NCBI GenBank assembly: GCA_035361075.1
Contig: DAOSBX010000034.1
Span: 1-36,162, forward strand
Length of the DNA: 36,162 nucleotides
Source: Candidatus Hydrogenedens sp.
GTDB taxonomy: Bacteria; Hydrogenedentota; Hydrogenedentia; Hydrogenedentales; Hydrogenedentaceae
Reading direction: 5' to 3'
In this document: piece after piece, positions 9,516-16,805 of the stretch
How positions within the stretch are numbered: position 1 is the first letter of the stretch
Layout: the number at the start of each line of letters is the position of its first letter
Notes under the pieces: model-generated
What the model was told of the DNA's origin: nothing
What the model saw: only the letters and a program-made list of their open reading frames with translations
Databases searched by the model: none
Translations under genes and position numbers: made by a program

Positions 9516-9550
9516 CTATTAAAACAAAAATCTTTTTAATGTTTTAATAG
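9516..9550. repeat. Perfect 10-bp inverted repeat between genes
   Basis: CTATTAAAAC at 9516-9525 pairs perfectly with GTTTTAATAG at 9541-9550 around a 15-nt loop. On the plus strand it is followed by TATTTTT, but no plus-strand gene ends here. On the minus strand it would form after the URO-D-like gene without a T-run, so it is a poor terminator there. It might be an operator or mRNA-processing hairpin ahead of the 191-aa gene. The stem is very AT-rich, which weakens it. Confidence 0.35.
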
Positions 9551-9598
9551 TATTTTTCTGTAAAAACTCTACGTTACCATTATAGACTTATCTTGTCC

Positions 9599-10732
9599 CT
9601 AAAACAACCCTACTTTTGAAAAATTTGTATTTTCTGGATTAGGTAAGCCACAATAATCTTCTACAAGTGAAAAAAGATAATCCATTATATTCAATGGAAC
9701 ATCTTCATTAATTTCAATATTTAGCATTAATCCGCCTTCAGGCAAATAGAACGCATCGAAGATTTCATCAATATGCTTTTTAATATCTGCCTTTTCTGCG
9801 ACGGGAAATAATTGACGGTCAAGGTCGAGGTTAATAGCCACTTTACGGAACACATGTTCACGTAAGGGTTGAATACCATTGGCACGGGACTGAGGATTAA
9901 GTAGAGTTATTCCTAACTCGATGAGGTCCTGTATGATGGGCAATATATGCCCATCAGAATGTAGATACACAGGGATACTTCGTTTTTTTGCTTCGCCAGC
10001 TGTGATTTCATAACCTGGTCTTACATATCTATTCCACAATTCTTTACTAACTGGCAAATTATTCTGTATTCCCAAATCTTCTGCAAGTCCCAAAAAAGGT
10101 GTACCTAAATCTAATATCTTTTTGACAGAATAATTGTTATATTGCATAATAATTTCCATCAATTCTCCCAGTCGAGGTTCACCTATAAGCATGTCTAACA
10201 TAAAATTTTCAAAGCCACGTAAGTCCCACATTAACATAAAATGAAATCCATGAGGTAATGCAAAATCGGGCGAGAATAAGCCCTGTTCCTTTTTCTTTTG
10301 AATTTCTTTTGCTATCCCATCCCAATCTTTAGGTCCTAAAATGCCATCGGTTTCTGGGTTGGGGATATGTTTTTTCCATTCCTCGAAATTATCCCAATGT
10401 TCGAGTGGATGTCCTGCTACTTTACCTACCATACCACCATGTAAATTTTTCCAGACACATCCCCAACAATCAGTCACTTCCCCTTCTACATAAAAATCTT
10501 TATATTCCACAGGATTGTTTTCATCAACTCTATCATATTGTGGGAATAATCGTTTATGCTTTTCCATAATCTCATTGATGGCTGTTTTATATTTAGTTAA
10601 GCAGGCAGATAAAAAAAAGACCTGCACAGGAACCCACTTAGGATAATCATAAAACATCATCCGCTTTATATTTTCACCTTGTGGTGATAAACCTACGTAC
10701 GAGGTGTCATACTGCATAAAAGATGGCTTCAT
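9599..10732 (-). CDS. Uroporphyrinogen decarboxylase (URO-D) superfamily protein
   Basis: The 377-residue cytoplasmic protein has a URO-D-like TIM barrel without a signal peptide. The diagnostic segment is YLHSDGHILPIIQDLI followed by LGITLLNPQ (about 255-282), the equivalent of the HSCGN and GvD-x-lnPvQ motifs. The Cys of HSCG, a zinc ligand in corrinoid methyltransferases such as MtaA and CmuA, is Asp here. It is therefore unlikely to be a canonical methyl-transfer enzyme. It also lacks the N-terminal arginine cluster of HemE, so it is not a haem enzyme. It is probably one of the many uncharacterised URO-D-like proteins of planctomycete-type bacteria, which often sit in sugar or glycan loci. 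It is divergent from the symporter gene across 296 nt. Confidence 0.8.
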   Translation of the reverse strand: MKPSFMQYDTSYVGLSPQGENIKRMMFYDYPKWVPVQVFFLSACLTKYKTAINEIMEKHKRLFPQYDRVDENNPVEYKDFYVEGEVTDCWGCVWKNLHGGMVGKVAGHPLEHWDNFEEWKKHIPNPETDGILGPKDWDGIAKEIQKKKEQGLFSPDFALPHGFHFMLMWDLRGFENFMLDMLIGEPRLGELMEIIMQYNNYSVKKILDLGTPFLGLAEDLGIQNNLPVSKELWNRYVRPGYEITAGEAKKRSIPVYLHSDGHILPIIQDLIELGITLLNPQSRANGIQPLREHVFRKVAINLDLDRQLFPVAEKADIKKHIDEIFDAFYLPEGGLMLNIEINEDVPLNIMDYLFSLVEDYCGLPNPENTNFSKVGLF

Positions 10733-10920
10733 TTCTTTATCACATTCCTCTGGTTACCAAGTATATAATTTCATCTGAATATTTGATTCATATTATCTTT
10801 TATCTCTGATATGTTTTGCATTTGTGTAACTGTATTTTTAATTTTAATGTGACTTGTTCTGCTGTTTTTGAATAGAAGTGTAGTCTAAATTTTTTTTGTT
10901 GATTTTATGTAAAACCATTT

Positions 10921-10949
10921 TTCGCAATTCAAGTCTCTTTTGATATACT
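10921..10949 (+). promoter_or_regulatory. Candidate sigma-70 promoter of the symporter operon
   Basis: TTCGCA (10921-10926) and an extended -10 TGATATACT (10941-10949, TGn plus TATACT) are separated by the ideal 17 nt. Transcription would begin near 10956, leaving a leader of about 73 nt before the GTG start at 11029. It lies in the 296-nt divergent region between the URO-D-like and symporter genes. I saw no obvious operator palindrome or riboswitch in the rest of that region. Confidence 0.4.
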
Positions 10950-11028
10950 ATTTGGAATTGGGGCGTCAACAGCTTTGAAACAATATTAGTAACAATTAAA
11001 ATAACTCAACCATAAAAGGAGTTTTGTC

Positions 11029-12600
11029 GTGGTTGAATATGTAACACTGCATTGGATAGACCTGACCATCATCGGCGTATATATGGTAGGATGTTTCCTA
11101 TTAGGAACTTTTACCAGCAAATATATTGAGAATGCGGGCGACTTTTTCATTGCGGGTAAAGCGTTACCTTTCTGGGCAATTGCCTTCTCAATTGTTGTAA
11201 GTGATATTGGTGCTTTGGATTTTGTAGGTGTTGCGGGAAATGCATACCGATATGGTGTCTCAGCGGCAAATTTTGATTGGTTAGGTTCTATGCCTGCGAT
11301 GGTATTTGCAGCATTTATATTCGTTCCTTATTTTTGGAGGTCAGGAGTATTTACCATCCCTGAGTTCTTAGGTCGAAGATATAATTCAGCTGTGCAGATT
11401 ATAAATGCACTCATATGGACCTCAGTTATGTTATTGTCCTTGATGATTATGCTTTGGACAACTGCTGATGATTTGGTATATACCATTTTAGGATATAAAC
11501 CCATATATACAGTTTGGGTTATGGCAGGTGTAACAGGATTTTATACCTTTGCAGGCGGTCTTTCCGCAGTCGTTATGACGGATGTGGTGCAATTGGTTGT
11601 AATGTATGTAGGTGGATTGGGCTTATTGGCGTTGAGTTTATGGGAAGTAGGTGGATGGGGGGTAATGCGTGCAAAAATAGAGGCTCTCGGTCCTGAGTAT
11701 GCAAATCATTTTACAATCCTTTTACCTAATAGCATTGAAAATCCTTTTCCATGGACTGGTATTGTTTTCGGTTTAGGCATTGTGTTGGCGATTGCTTATA
11801 TGAGTGGAAATCAGGCAATTGTTCACCGCACATTAGGTGCCCGTTCAGAATGGGATGCAAAGGCGGGGATGCTTATGGCTGGGTTTTTAAAATCATTTAT
11901 CCCGCTTATGGTTGCATTGCCAGGACTTTGTGCTATTGTATATCTGCATGAACGGAATATTATCCTTCATGAGCAAGACAAAGTAATTCCGACAATGATT
12001 CGAATGATGTTACCCCCAGGACTTCGTGGGCTTATGTTTGCCGCATTATTTGCAGCGTTAATGTCCAGTATTTCAGGAACGTTAAGTTCTGCGTCTACTA
12101 TCTTTGTTACGGATATTTTTAACAAATTATGGACGTTAGGAAAAGGACGTTCTTTAGACGAGAAGCAGGCTTTATATGTTGGAAGAGGTTTTACTCTATT
12201 TTTAATTATTTCCAGTGCTTTGTTTGCAGAGCAAATTTCGCGGGTAGGTGGTATATATAACTTCATCCAAACAATCTTATCATTGTTTCAGGGTCCATCT
12301 TTGGCTGTGCTTCTACTCGGTATTATGTGGAAACGAGCGACAGGTTGGGGAGGATTGGCAGGTCTGGTTTTGGGGGTTTTCTTCTGCTTCGTGCTTTGGT
12401 GTGTACCGAATCTTTTCCCAGCAGAAGACCCATTCCTTTTTGTTTCGATGTGGTCTTTTGTATTTTCCCTAATTGTTATTGTGATTGTTAGTTTGCTTAC
12501 ACCCCCTGAATCTGAGGAAAAAATCCGCGGATTGGTTTGGGGCTCGGTAGTTCATGATACAAAAGCACAACAGGCTCTCGCAGAAAGGATTCAGTCATGA
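11029..12600 (+). CDS. Sodium:solute symporter (SSS/SLC5 family)
   Basis: This is a 523-residue, multi-helix inner-membrane transporter of the usual SSS length (13-14 TM). Family features include GDFFIAGKALPFWAIAFS after the first helix, a long glycine-rich central part, and SSISGTLSSASTIFVTDIFN near the ninth helix. SSS proteins use the sodium gradient to import sugars, amino acids, carboxylates or nucleosides. Given the neighbouring glycoside operon, a sugar or polyol is the likeliest cargo, by inference. The start is GTG, with AAAGGAG (11015-11021) 7 nt upstream. The stop overlaps the ATG of the next gene (ATGA arrangement), implying translational coupling with the three small genes that follow. 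Confidence 0.9.
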   Translation: MVEYVTLHWIDLTIIGVYMVGCFLLGTFTSKYIENAGDFFIAGKALPFWAIAFSIVVSDIGALDFVGVAGNAYRYGVSAANFDWLGSMPAMVFAAFIFVPYFWRSGVFTIPEFLGRRYNSAVQIINALIWTSVMLLSLMIMLWTTADDLVYTILGYKPIYTVWVMAGVTGFYTFAGGLSAVVMTDVVQLVVMYVGGLGLLALSLWEVGGWGVMRAKIEALGPEYANHFTILLPNSIENPFPWTGIVFGLGIVLAIAYMSGNQAIVHRTLGARSEWDAKAGMLMAGFLKSFIPLMVALPGLCAIVYLHERNIILHEQDKVIPTMIRMMLPPGLRGLMFAALFAALMSSISGTLSSASTIFVTDIFNKLWTLGKGRSLDEKQALYVGRGFTLFLIISSALFAEQISRVGGIYNFIQTILSLFQGPSLAVLLLGIMWKRATGWGGLAGLVLGVFFCFVLWCVPNLFPAEDPFLFVSMWSFVFSLIVIVIVSLLTPPESEEKIRGLVWGSVVHDTKAQQALAERIQS

Positions 12601-13049
12601 TTAACCGCACACATTTAAAACACTTTAATTTGTTTTTCCTATCTCTTCTTATAATTACAGTTTTGATGACAGCTTCCAATAATGTCTATGCACAGGAAAA
12701 TTCGGCAAAGGATTTGGATGTTCCTAAGGTTGAAGTATCATTTATTTTTCATCTTGCAGATAAGGTCGTAGATGGTTGGCTCGCTTTTTTAGACTGGTTA
12801 GGCAGAGTTTTTGACCCAATTGTAAGCCCTATATTTAAGCCTATCAATAGGTTTTTAGAGAAAACATATCAACCATGGGCAAAAATCTGTGCACTGGGTA
12901 TGTTTTTGGGGACGATGCTTTGGGTGTGTTTTGGGATGAAAAAGGAATACGTAAATTTAGGAAGAACAAATGAAAGTTTATGGACTGATTTGAGAATTTG
13001 GACGATTATTTCTATGCTTCCCCATATTATAGTTTATTTTTACTTTTAA
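12597..13049 (+). CDS. Small membrane protein of unknown function, coupled to symporter
   Basis: The 150-residue protein begins with a signal peptide or anchor (about 10-32, ending NNVYAQ). An amphipathic stretch rich in Trp and Phe (VDGWLAFLDWLGRVFDPI) follows. Two hydrophobic segments come next (about 99-114 and 132-150), and the protein ends in a run of aromatic residues. I do not recognise a family. The ATG at 12597 overlaps the TGA of the symporter gene by 4 nt, so the two are translated together. It might be an accessory subunit of the transporter, as small partners occur in some SSS systems; the sequence does not prove this. The next gene begins 16 nt downstream. Confidence 0.75.
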   Translation: MINRTHLKHFNLFFLSLLIITVLMTASNNVYAQENSAKDLDVPKVEVSFIFHLADKVVDGWLAFLDWLGRVFDPIVSPIFKPINRFLEKTYQPWAKICALGMFLGTMLWVCFGMKKEYVNLGRTNESLWTDLRIWTIISMLPHIIVYFYF

Positions 13050-13065
13050 TAATAGGAGAGAAAAG

Positions 13066-13362
13066 ATGTCAGAAGAACAAAAACCGACTACTGACCAGCA
13101 ACAACGTTCAGAAATGCATCGAATCGATGATGTTCGGAATACAGGCGTGCAGTTAGCTCGACGTGATGCGGAATTATATATTGCATTAGGAATTTTCATT
13201 GTTGCATTAGGGTTGCCTGTTATTTTCGGAACAGTTTTTACATTACAATCAGGGGATATTCGGCCTGCCGTTGTTAATTTCATTTGTGGTCTTGTGATGA
13301 CACTTATCGGTGTTGGATCTATATTCTACGGTTTTGTTATTCGGAAAAGAATTGCCTCGTGA
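13066..13362 (+). CDS. Small two-helix membrane protein, unknown function
   Basis: The 98-residue protein has a hydrophilic, Gln-rich N-terminus (MSEEQKPTTDQQQRSEM). Two transmembrane helices follow at about 42-62 and 70-92, separated by a short loop, with a basic C-terminal tail (RKRIAS). A good ribosome site (AGGAG) precedes the ATG by about 7 nt. It lies 16 nt after the 150-aa gene, and its stop overlaps the next start by 4 nt, so it belongs to the symporter operon. No family was recognised; the N-terminus is probably cytoplasmic. Confidence 0.75.
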   Translation: MSEEQKPTTDQQQRSEMHRIDDVRNTGVQLARRDAELYIALGIFIVALGLPVIFGTVFTLQSGDIRPAVVNFICGLVMTLIGVGSIFYGFVIRKRIAS

Positions 13363-13970
13363 ATATATCTATACCTGTTGGCTATATTCCATTGCGATAT
13401 AGTGAGAGGGAGGTTCCTTTACATCTACCTGTGCCATGGCTTTACCGTTTGCGATTAAAATGGATATACCCCATATTTTCCATTTTTGGTCAAACTTCTC
13501 CTCTACCAGTCCAAAATTTACCACGTTATGAGCTTGTTGCCTGGCCTACATTTATTGTTCGTTTTCGGCTATGTTCAGGGAAAGAAAAGATGCAAGAAAC
13601 ATTTATTGCTGTGGATGCATGGTCAAAAACAACAGCTCGGTTTGAACGTATGCGTGATGTCCATGAGAATCCTGAAATAAATTATCACCTCATTGTCGAA
13701 CCCAACATTTCTTTAGATGAAGTAAAACAAATTGCAGAGTATAACTTAATGCAACAACTGTTACGTCAACGAGGCATGAAAATAACACCAGATGAGGTCA
13801 CCTCCGATGTGTATCAACTGGTTTATACTCCTATCTGGGCTTGCTATTTCCCTCGAACATTTTATTCATTAGACGTCCGATTATTAGATGGCTACTCTGG
13901 TGAAAAATTAGGTCCACAAATACGTAGTGCCTTCTTAAATGCACTTATTTATCAAAAATTTGGGTCATGA
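13359..13970 (+). CDS. Hypothetical soluble protein, 203 aa, last gene of symporter operon
   Basis: I read the start as the GTG at 13359, which overlaps the TGA of the previous gene (GTGA). An upstream extension of the frame to 13284 would run through the coding part of that gene and is unlikely. The protein has no signal peptide or membrane helix and is rich in aromatic residues and prolines in its first third (VPLHLPVPWLYRLRLKW). A segment with DEVKQIAEYNLMQQLL looks helical, followed by YTPIWACYFPRTFYSLDVRLLDG. The YxPiW-x-CYFPRTFYSLDV pattern resembles beta-strand segments of proteins handling membrane or zinc-ribbon partners, but I cannot name a family. Its 3' end overlaps the convergent DUF4130 gene by 26 nt. 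Confidence 0.65.
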   Translation: MNISIPVGYIPLRYSEREVPLHLPVPWLYRLRLKWIYPIFSIFGQTSPLPVQNLPRYELVAWPTFIVRFRLCSGKEKMQETFIAVDAWSKTTARFERMRDVHENPEINYHLIVEPNISLDEVKQIAEYNLMQQLLRQRGMKITPDEVTSDVYQLVYTPIWACYFPRTFYSLDVRLLDGYSGEKLGPQIRSAFLNALIYQKFGS

Positions 13971-14670
13971 TGTCTTTAATCATTGTGTCTATAGATTCCT
14001 TATGTAAATAAGGAAAAGGTATTGTATTACTCTTAAACTCGCTTACCCATGATTGAAATTTTAATGGGACATTCTGTTTTTGAAGTTTTTTATTTTTTCG
14101 TTGCTCAATACTTACCGTTTCAAAATACTGTCGCCATAAAGTCTGAAAATATACTTCCTCTGGCGTATCTGCAGGAAGTTTACCATTTACCTGTATGGTA
14201 TAAAGTTTGCCATGCTCGGCATACATGGCTTTATGTCGTTTTGTATCGTGCAGAATAATACGTTCGGTATTGAGCCGTTGTGAAAAATATAAAGTCAATG
14301 GAACAATCACGTCAAAATCAGAGGAGAACGAAGCATAAAGGTAATCACCTTCTATTTCCTTAAAACGGAGAAGTCCCTGCAACTTATGAATCTGTCGTTG
14401 TACTTGTCGGGCAATCCGTAAAATATTGTAAACTGAAGGGTTATGTATGTTTTCTATTGGTCTATACTTTGTTTGAATGGATTGTCGGATAAATGTTTCA
14501 ATAGAGGCAAGGTCAGCTGTTTCAGAAAGAAGATAATAGTAGATTGTTTTTTTAATAGTATTTGGACAGTGATGGAGTTCTCTGATAAGCTGGGAAATTG
14601 TTCTTTCTTCTTGTGAAGGGAATAATTCATTGGTATCGTGGTCTGGTTTTTTATCTGTTAGCCAGTTCAT
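13945..14670 (-). CDS. DUF4130 / TIGR03915-type putative DNA metabolism protein (short N-terminus)
   Basis: The protein is 241 residues from the ATG at 14670, or 256 from the one at 14715. It matches the DUF4130 family that accompanies the radical SAM protein next door. The diagnostic parts are VQRQIHKLQGLLRFKEI, the PLTLYFSQRL to ILHDTKRHKAMYAEHGK stretch, and the C-terminal LWRQYFETVSIEQRKN with LKFQSWVSEF. Family members usually start with a MxxLYDGSFEG-like domain; here that part is absent and replaced by a hydrophilic stretch. The first ~50 residues thus look shortened. The 5' end overlaps the radical SAM gene by 20 nt (65 nt for the longer start), and neither start has a clear ribosome site. 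The biochemical role is unproven; the pair is annotated as DNA repair or modification and may be linked to uracil-DNA glycosylase-like activity. Confidence 0.82.
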   Translation of the reverse strand: MNWLTDKKPDHDTNELFPSQEERTISQLIRELHHCPNTIKKTIYYYLLSETADLASIETFIRQSIQTKYRPIENIHNPSVYNILRIARQVQRQIHKLQGLLRFKEIEGDYLYASFSSDFDVIVPLTLYFSQRLNTERIILHDTKRHKAMYAEHGKLYTIQVNGKLPADTPEEVYFQTLWRQYFETVSIEQRKNKKLQKQNVPLKFQSWVSEFKSNTIPFPYLHKESIDTMIKDIMTQIFDK

Positions 14671-15922
14671 ATTGAAACAAATCCATTGCGTCAGTAGAGG
14701 TTTGAGTATTCTCATCTTTTAACTGTGTGGCTAACATGTGAGGACTATTTAAGGCTATCCCCCCATAATATTTCCCCTTAACAGTTATAAAATATTTTGC
14801 CCTCTTTATGGCGACTCCTAACTTTTTCAACATATCAAGGTCAAGTATTGTCCCTTTTCTTGCACGGAGAATTCGTTTTGCAGAAATAGGACCTATGCCT
14901 GGAACCCGCAAAAGCTGATTCAAATCTGCCTTTGTAATTTCGATAGGGAATAAGTGCAAATGATTTAGTGCCCACCACACTTTCGGGTCGAATTGTTCAT
15001 TTAAATTGGGCTCTTGTTCGGATAGGATTTCATCAATTGAAAAGCCATAAAAACGGAGGAGCCAGTCCGCTTGATAAAGTCGGTGTTCCCTCTGTAAAGG
15101 TGGTTTAGTGGTAATAGCGGGGAGGTAGGTATCCTCATTAATAGGCACGTATGCAGAATAATATACTCGTTTTAGTCGTTGTTTTTTATATAGATACTCT
15201 GTGAGTGTTAATATGACCCTATCACTTTCTGGACTTGCCCCTATAACCATTTGAGTACTTTGCCCACTACGGGCAAGGTATCCTTTTCCCCTATATGTAT
15301 ACATTAGACGTTCACGTATGCTATTAACTTTCTGAATAGTATGGAGAATTTGGTTCATATCTTTTTGCGGGGCTAATTGTTGTAATGAAGATTGAGTTGG
15401 CAACTCGATATTGATACTCACTCTATCTGCCCAGAGGATGGCTTCCTCAATAGCGTTGTCCTCAGCACCAGGTAAAATTTTTAAATGGATATAACCATTA
15501 AACTGATAACGGGTTCGCAGAATCTTTACAGTGTCTAACATCAACTCCATCGTGCGGTTTGGATTATGCATAATTCCAGAACTTAAAAATAGCCCTTCAA
15601 TATAATTTCTACGATAAAACTCATACGTAATCTTTGCTAACTCATCAGGTTGAATAAAGGTACGTTCAATATTGTTTTTGCAACGATTAACACAGTAAGC
15701 ACAGTTATTGGTGCAATAATTTGTTTGTAATGTTTTTAATAAGGAAATACATCTTCCATCCGATGACCAACTATGACATAACCCTCCACTAAGAGTAGAA
15801 CCTAATTTACCCAGCGTGGCATTCCTCTGAACACCACTTGAGGCACAAGAAACATCATATTTTGCCCCATTAACTAACAAGGACAATTTTTGAAGGGCAG
15901 ACGGAGAATGTTTTATAAACAT
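14651..15922 (-). CDS. Putative DNA modification/repair radical SAM protein (TIGR03916 type)
   Basis: The 423-residue protein has the radical SAM cluster motif C70-x3-C74-x2-C77 (NYCTNNCAYCVNR). The family-specific N-terminus LLVNGAKYDVSCASSG (residues 16-30) and GGLCHSWSSDGRC (46-58) are present. Near the C-terminus a helix-hairpin-helix DNA-binding motif appears (VPGIGPISAKRIL, about 340-352). The family is thought to act on nucleic acid because of this motif and its partner gene; the reaction is not known to me. The stop overlaps the start of the DUF4130 gene, so the two form a coupled pair. The length is normal and all expected cysteines are present. Confidence 0.9.
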   Translation of the reverse strand: MFIKHSPSALQKLSLLVNGAKYDVSCASSGVQRNATLGKLGSTLSGGLCHSWSSDGRCISLLKTLQTNYCTNNCAYCVNRCKNNIERTFIQPDELAKITYEFYRRNYIEGLFLSSGIMHNPNRTMELMLDTVKILRTRYQFNGYIHLKILPGAEDNAIEEAILWADRVSINIELPTQSSLQQLAPQKDMNQILHTIQKVNSIRERLMYTYRGKGYLARSGQSTQMVIGASPESDRVILTLTEYLYKKQRLKRVYYSAYVPINEDTYLPAITTKPPLQREHRLYQADWLLRFYGFSIDEILSEQEPNLNEQFDPKVWWALNHLHLFPIEITKADLNQLLRVPGIGPISAKRILRARKGTILDLDMLKKLGVAIKRAKYFITVKGKYYGGIALNSPHMLATQLKDENTQTSTDAMDLFQYELANR

Positions 15923-16178
15923 AACAATAAACCAATACCTTTATCTATAATCATAACACAAAAGATATAGTAGTGCAAATTTATTCACTATTATTGATGC
16001 CTTAAAATTAAAAATGCAATAGAGTAGATAGGATAGATAGATAAAAAGAACGAGATGGACAGGCAATAGTGACACAAGACTCTCATTTCATCCTTTTCCA
16101 AAAGGTATCTGAGTAAATTTTTAATCTTTTCCGAATCAAGACCTCTTCATTGATAATGATCTGTGAAGCAAAATTTTA

Positions 16179-16208
16179 TTTAAAGTTGTTATTAGAATCA
16201 GGTATAAT
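16179..16208 (+). promoter_or_regulatory. Candidate promoter for the dockerin/cohesin cluster
   Basis: A perfect TATAAT (16203-16208) preceded by CAGG, with a TTTAAA-like -35 (16179-16184, 18-nt spacer), lies just upstream of the first dockerin gene. The ten-base string CAGGTATAAT recurs upstream of the Gly-rich protein gene (minus strand, about 27150-27159). The rest of the 298-nt divergent region (15923-16220) shows only a GATAG-rich stretch at about 16026-16048 and no gene. Confidence 0.38.
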
Positions 16209-16220
16209 TAACATAAATTA

Positions 16221-16733
16221 TTGGATTATAATGTGGTAAATAATGTGGGATTGAAAAAATATTGTTATTTGTTCGTCATTAGTGGGGTTGTGTGTGCATT
16301 TATTTTTTCGGGGCAATTTGAGCAGGGATATGGTTCAGGAGACCTAAATAATGATGGGCGGATAGATGTAATTGACCTTAATTTATTACATCATTCCTTG
16401 TTAAATGGTGAGGTAACAGGAGTATCCGTTAAAGACCAGAATGGTGACGGTAAAGTAGATGTTATAGATTTGCAACTTTTACTGAATCGTTTAAGTAGGA
16501 AATGGCAAGAAAAAGGTAAGGGGAAACCTGCTCATGAAGCGGTATTAAATGTTTTGAGCAGATATTGCCAGAGTAATAAGGAAAACATAGTAAAGCATCA
16601 ATTTTCAGTTATTAATAATATAGAGCAGGGTTCAAAAAAATTATGCACAATTTTTAGGGAGAAAACACAGATATCGGGAAAAGAGCCCTATTTTTTGTTA
16701 GGTTTTCTTTGTCATGCCCCACCTGTTAGTTAA
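16221..16733 (+). CDS. Secreted protein with N-terminal type I dockerin-like domain
   Basis: Two dockerin-type calcium-binding loops follow a signal peptide (hydrophobic core LFVISGVVCAFIFSG). They are DLNNDGRIDVIDLNLL and, about 27 residues on, DQNGDGKVDVIDLQLL. Both keep the Asp/Asn ligands at loop positions 1, 3, 5, 9 and 12. Dockerins bind cohesin domains in a calcium-dependent way, and cohesin-like proteins are encoded 1.9-4.8 kb downstream. The remaining ~90 residues show no domain. The start is uncertain: TTG 16221, GTG 16233 (GGA 7 nt upstream), GTG 16245 and TTG 16251 are in frame and none has a strong ribosome site. The last two would give a compact signal peptide beginning near LKKYCYLF. 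This is probably the first gene of the cluster; the gap to the next gene is 63 nt. Confidence 0.8.
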   Translation: MDYNVVNNVGLKKYCYLFVISGVVCAFIFSGQFEQGYGSGDLNNDGRIDVIDLNLLHHSLLNGEVTGVSVKDQNGDGKVDVIDLQLLLNRLSRKWQEKGKGKPAHEAVLNVLSRYCQSNKENIVKHQFSVINNIEQGSKKLCTIFREKTQISGKEPYFLLGFLCHAPPVS

Positions 16734-16805
16734 TATATCCCTTTTTATATTCTTTAATCTAACTTTTAGTCCAATGATTTTTCTTAAAAAAGAAGGATGT
16801 TATAT

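Noticed and set aside
16026..16048. GATAG/GATA-rich short tandem repeat
   Set aside because: Too short and imperfect to be a CRISPR or functional repeat; probably low-complexity intergenic DNA.
16711..16733. CHAPPVS end of the first dockerin protein as a sorting signal
   Set aside because: No membrane helix or basic tail follows, so it does not resemble a known C-terminal sorting signal.
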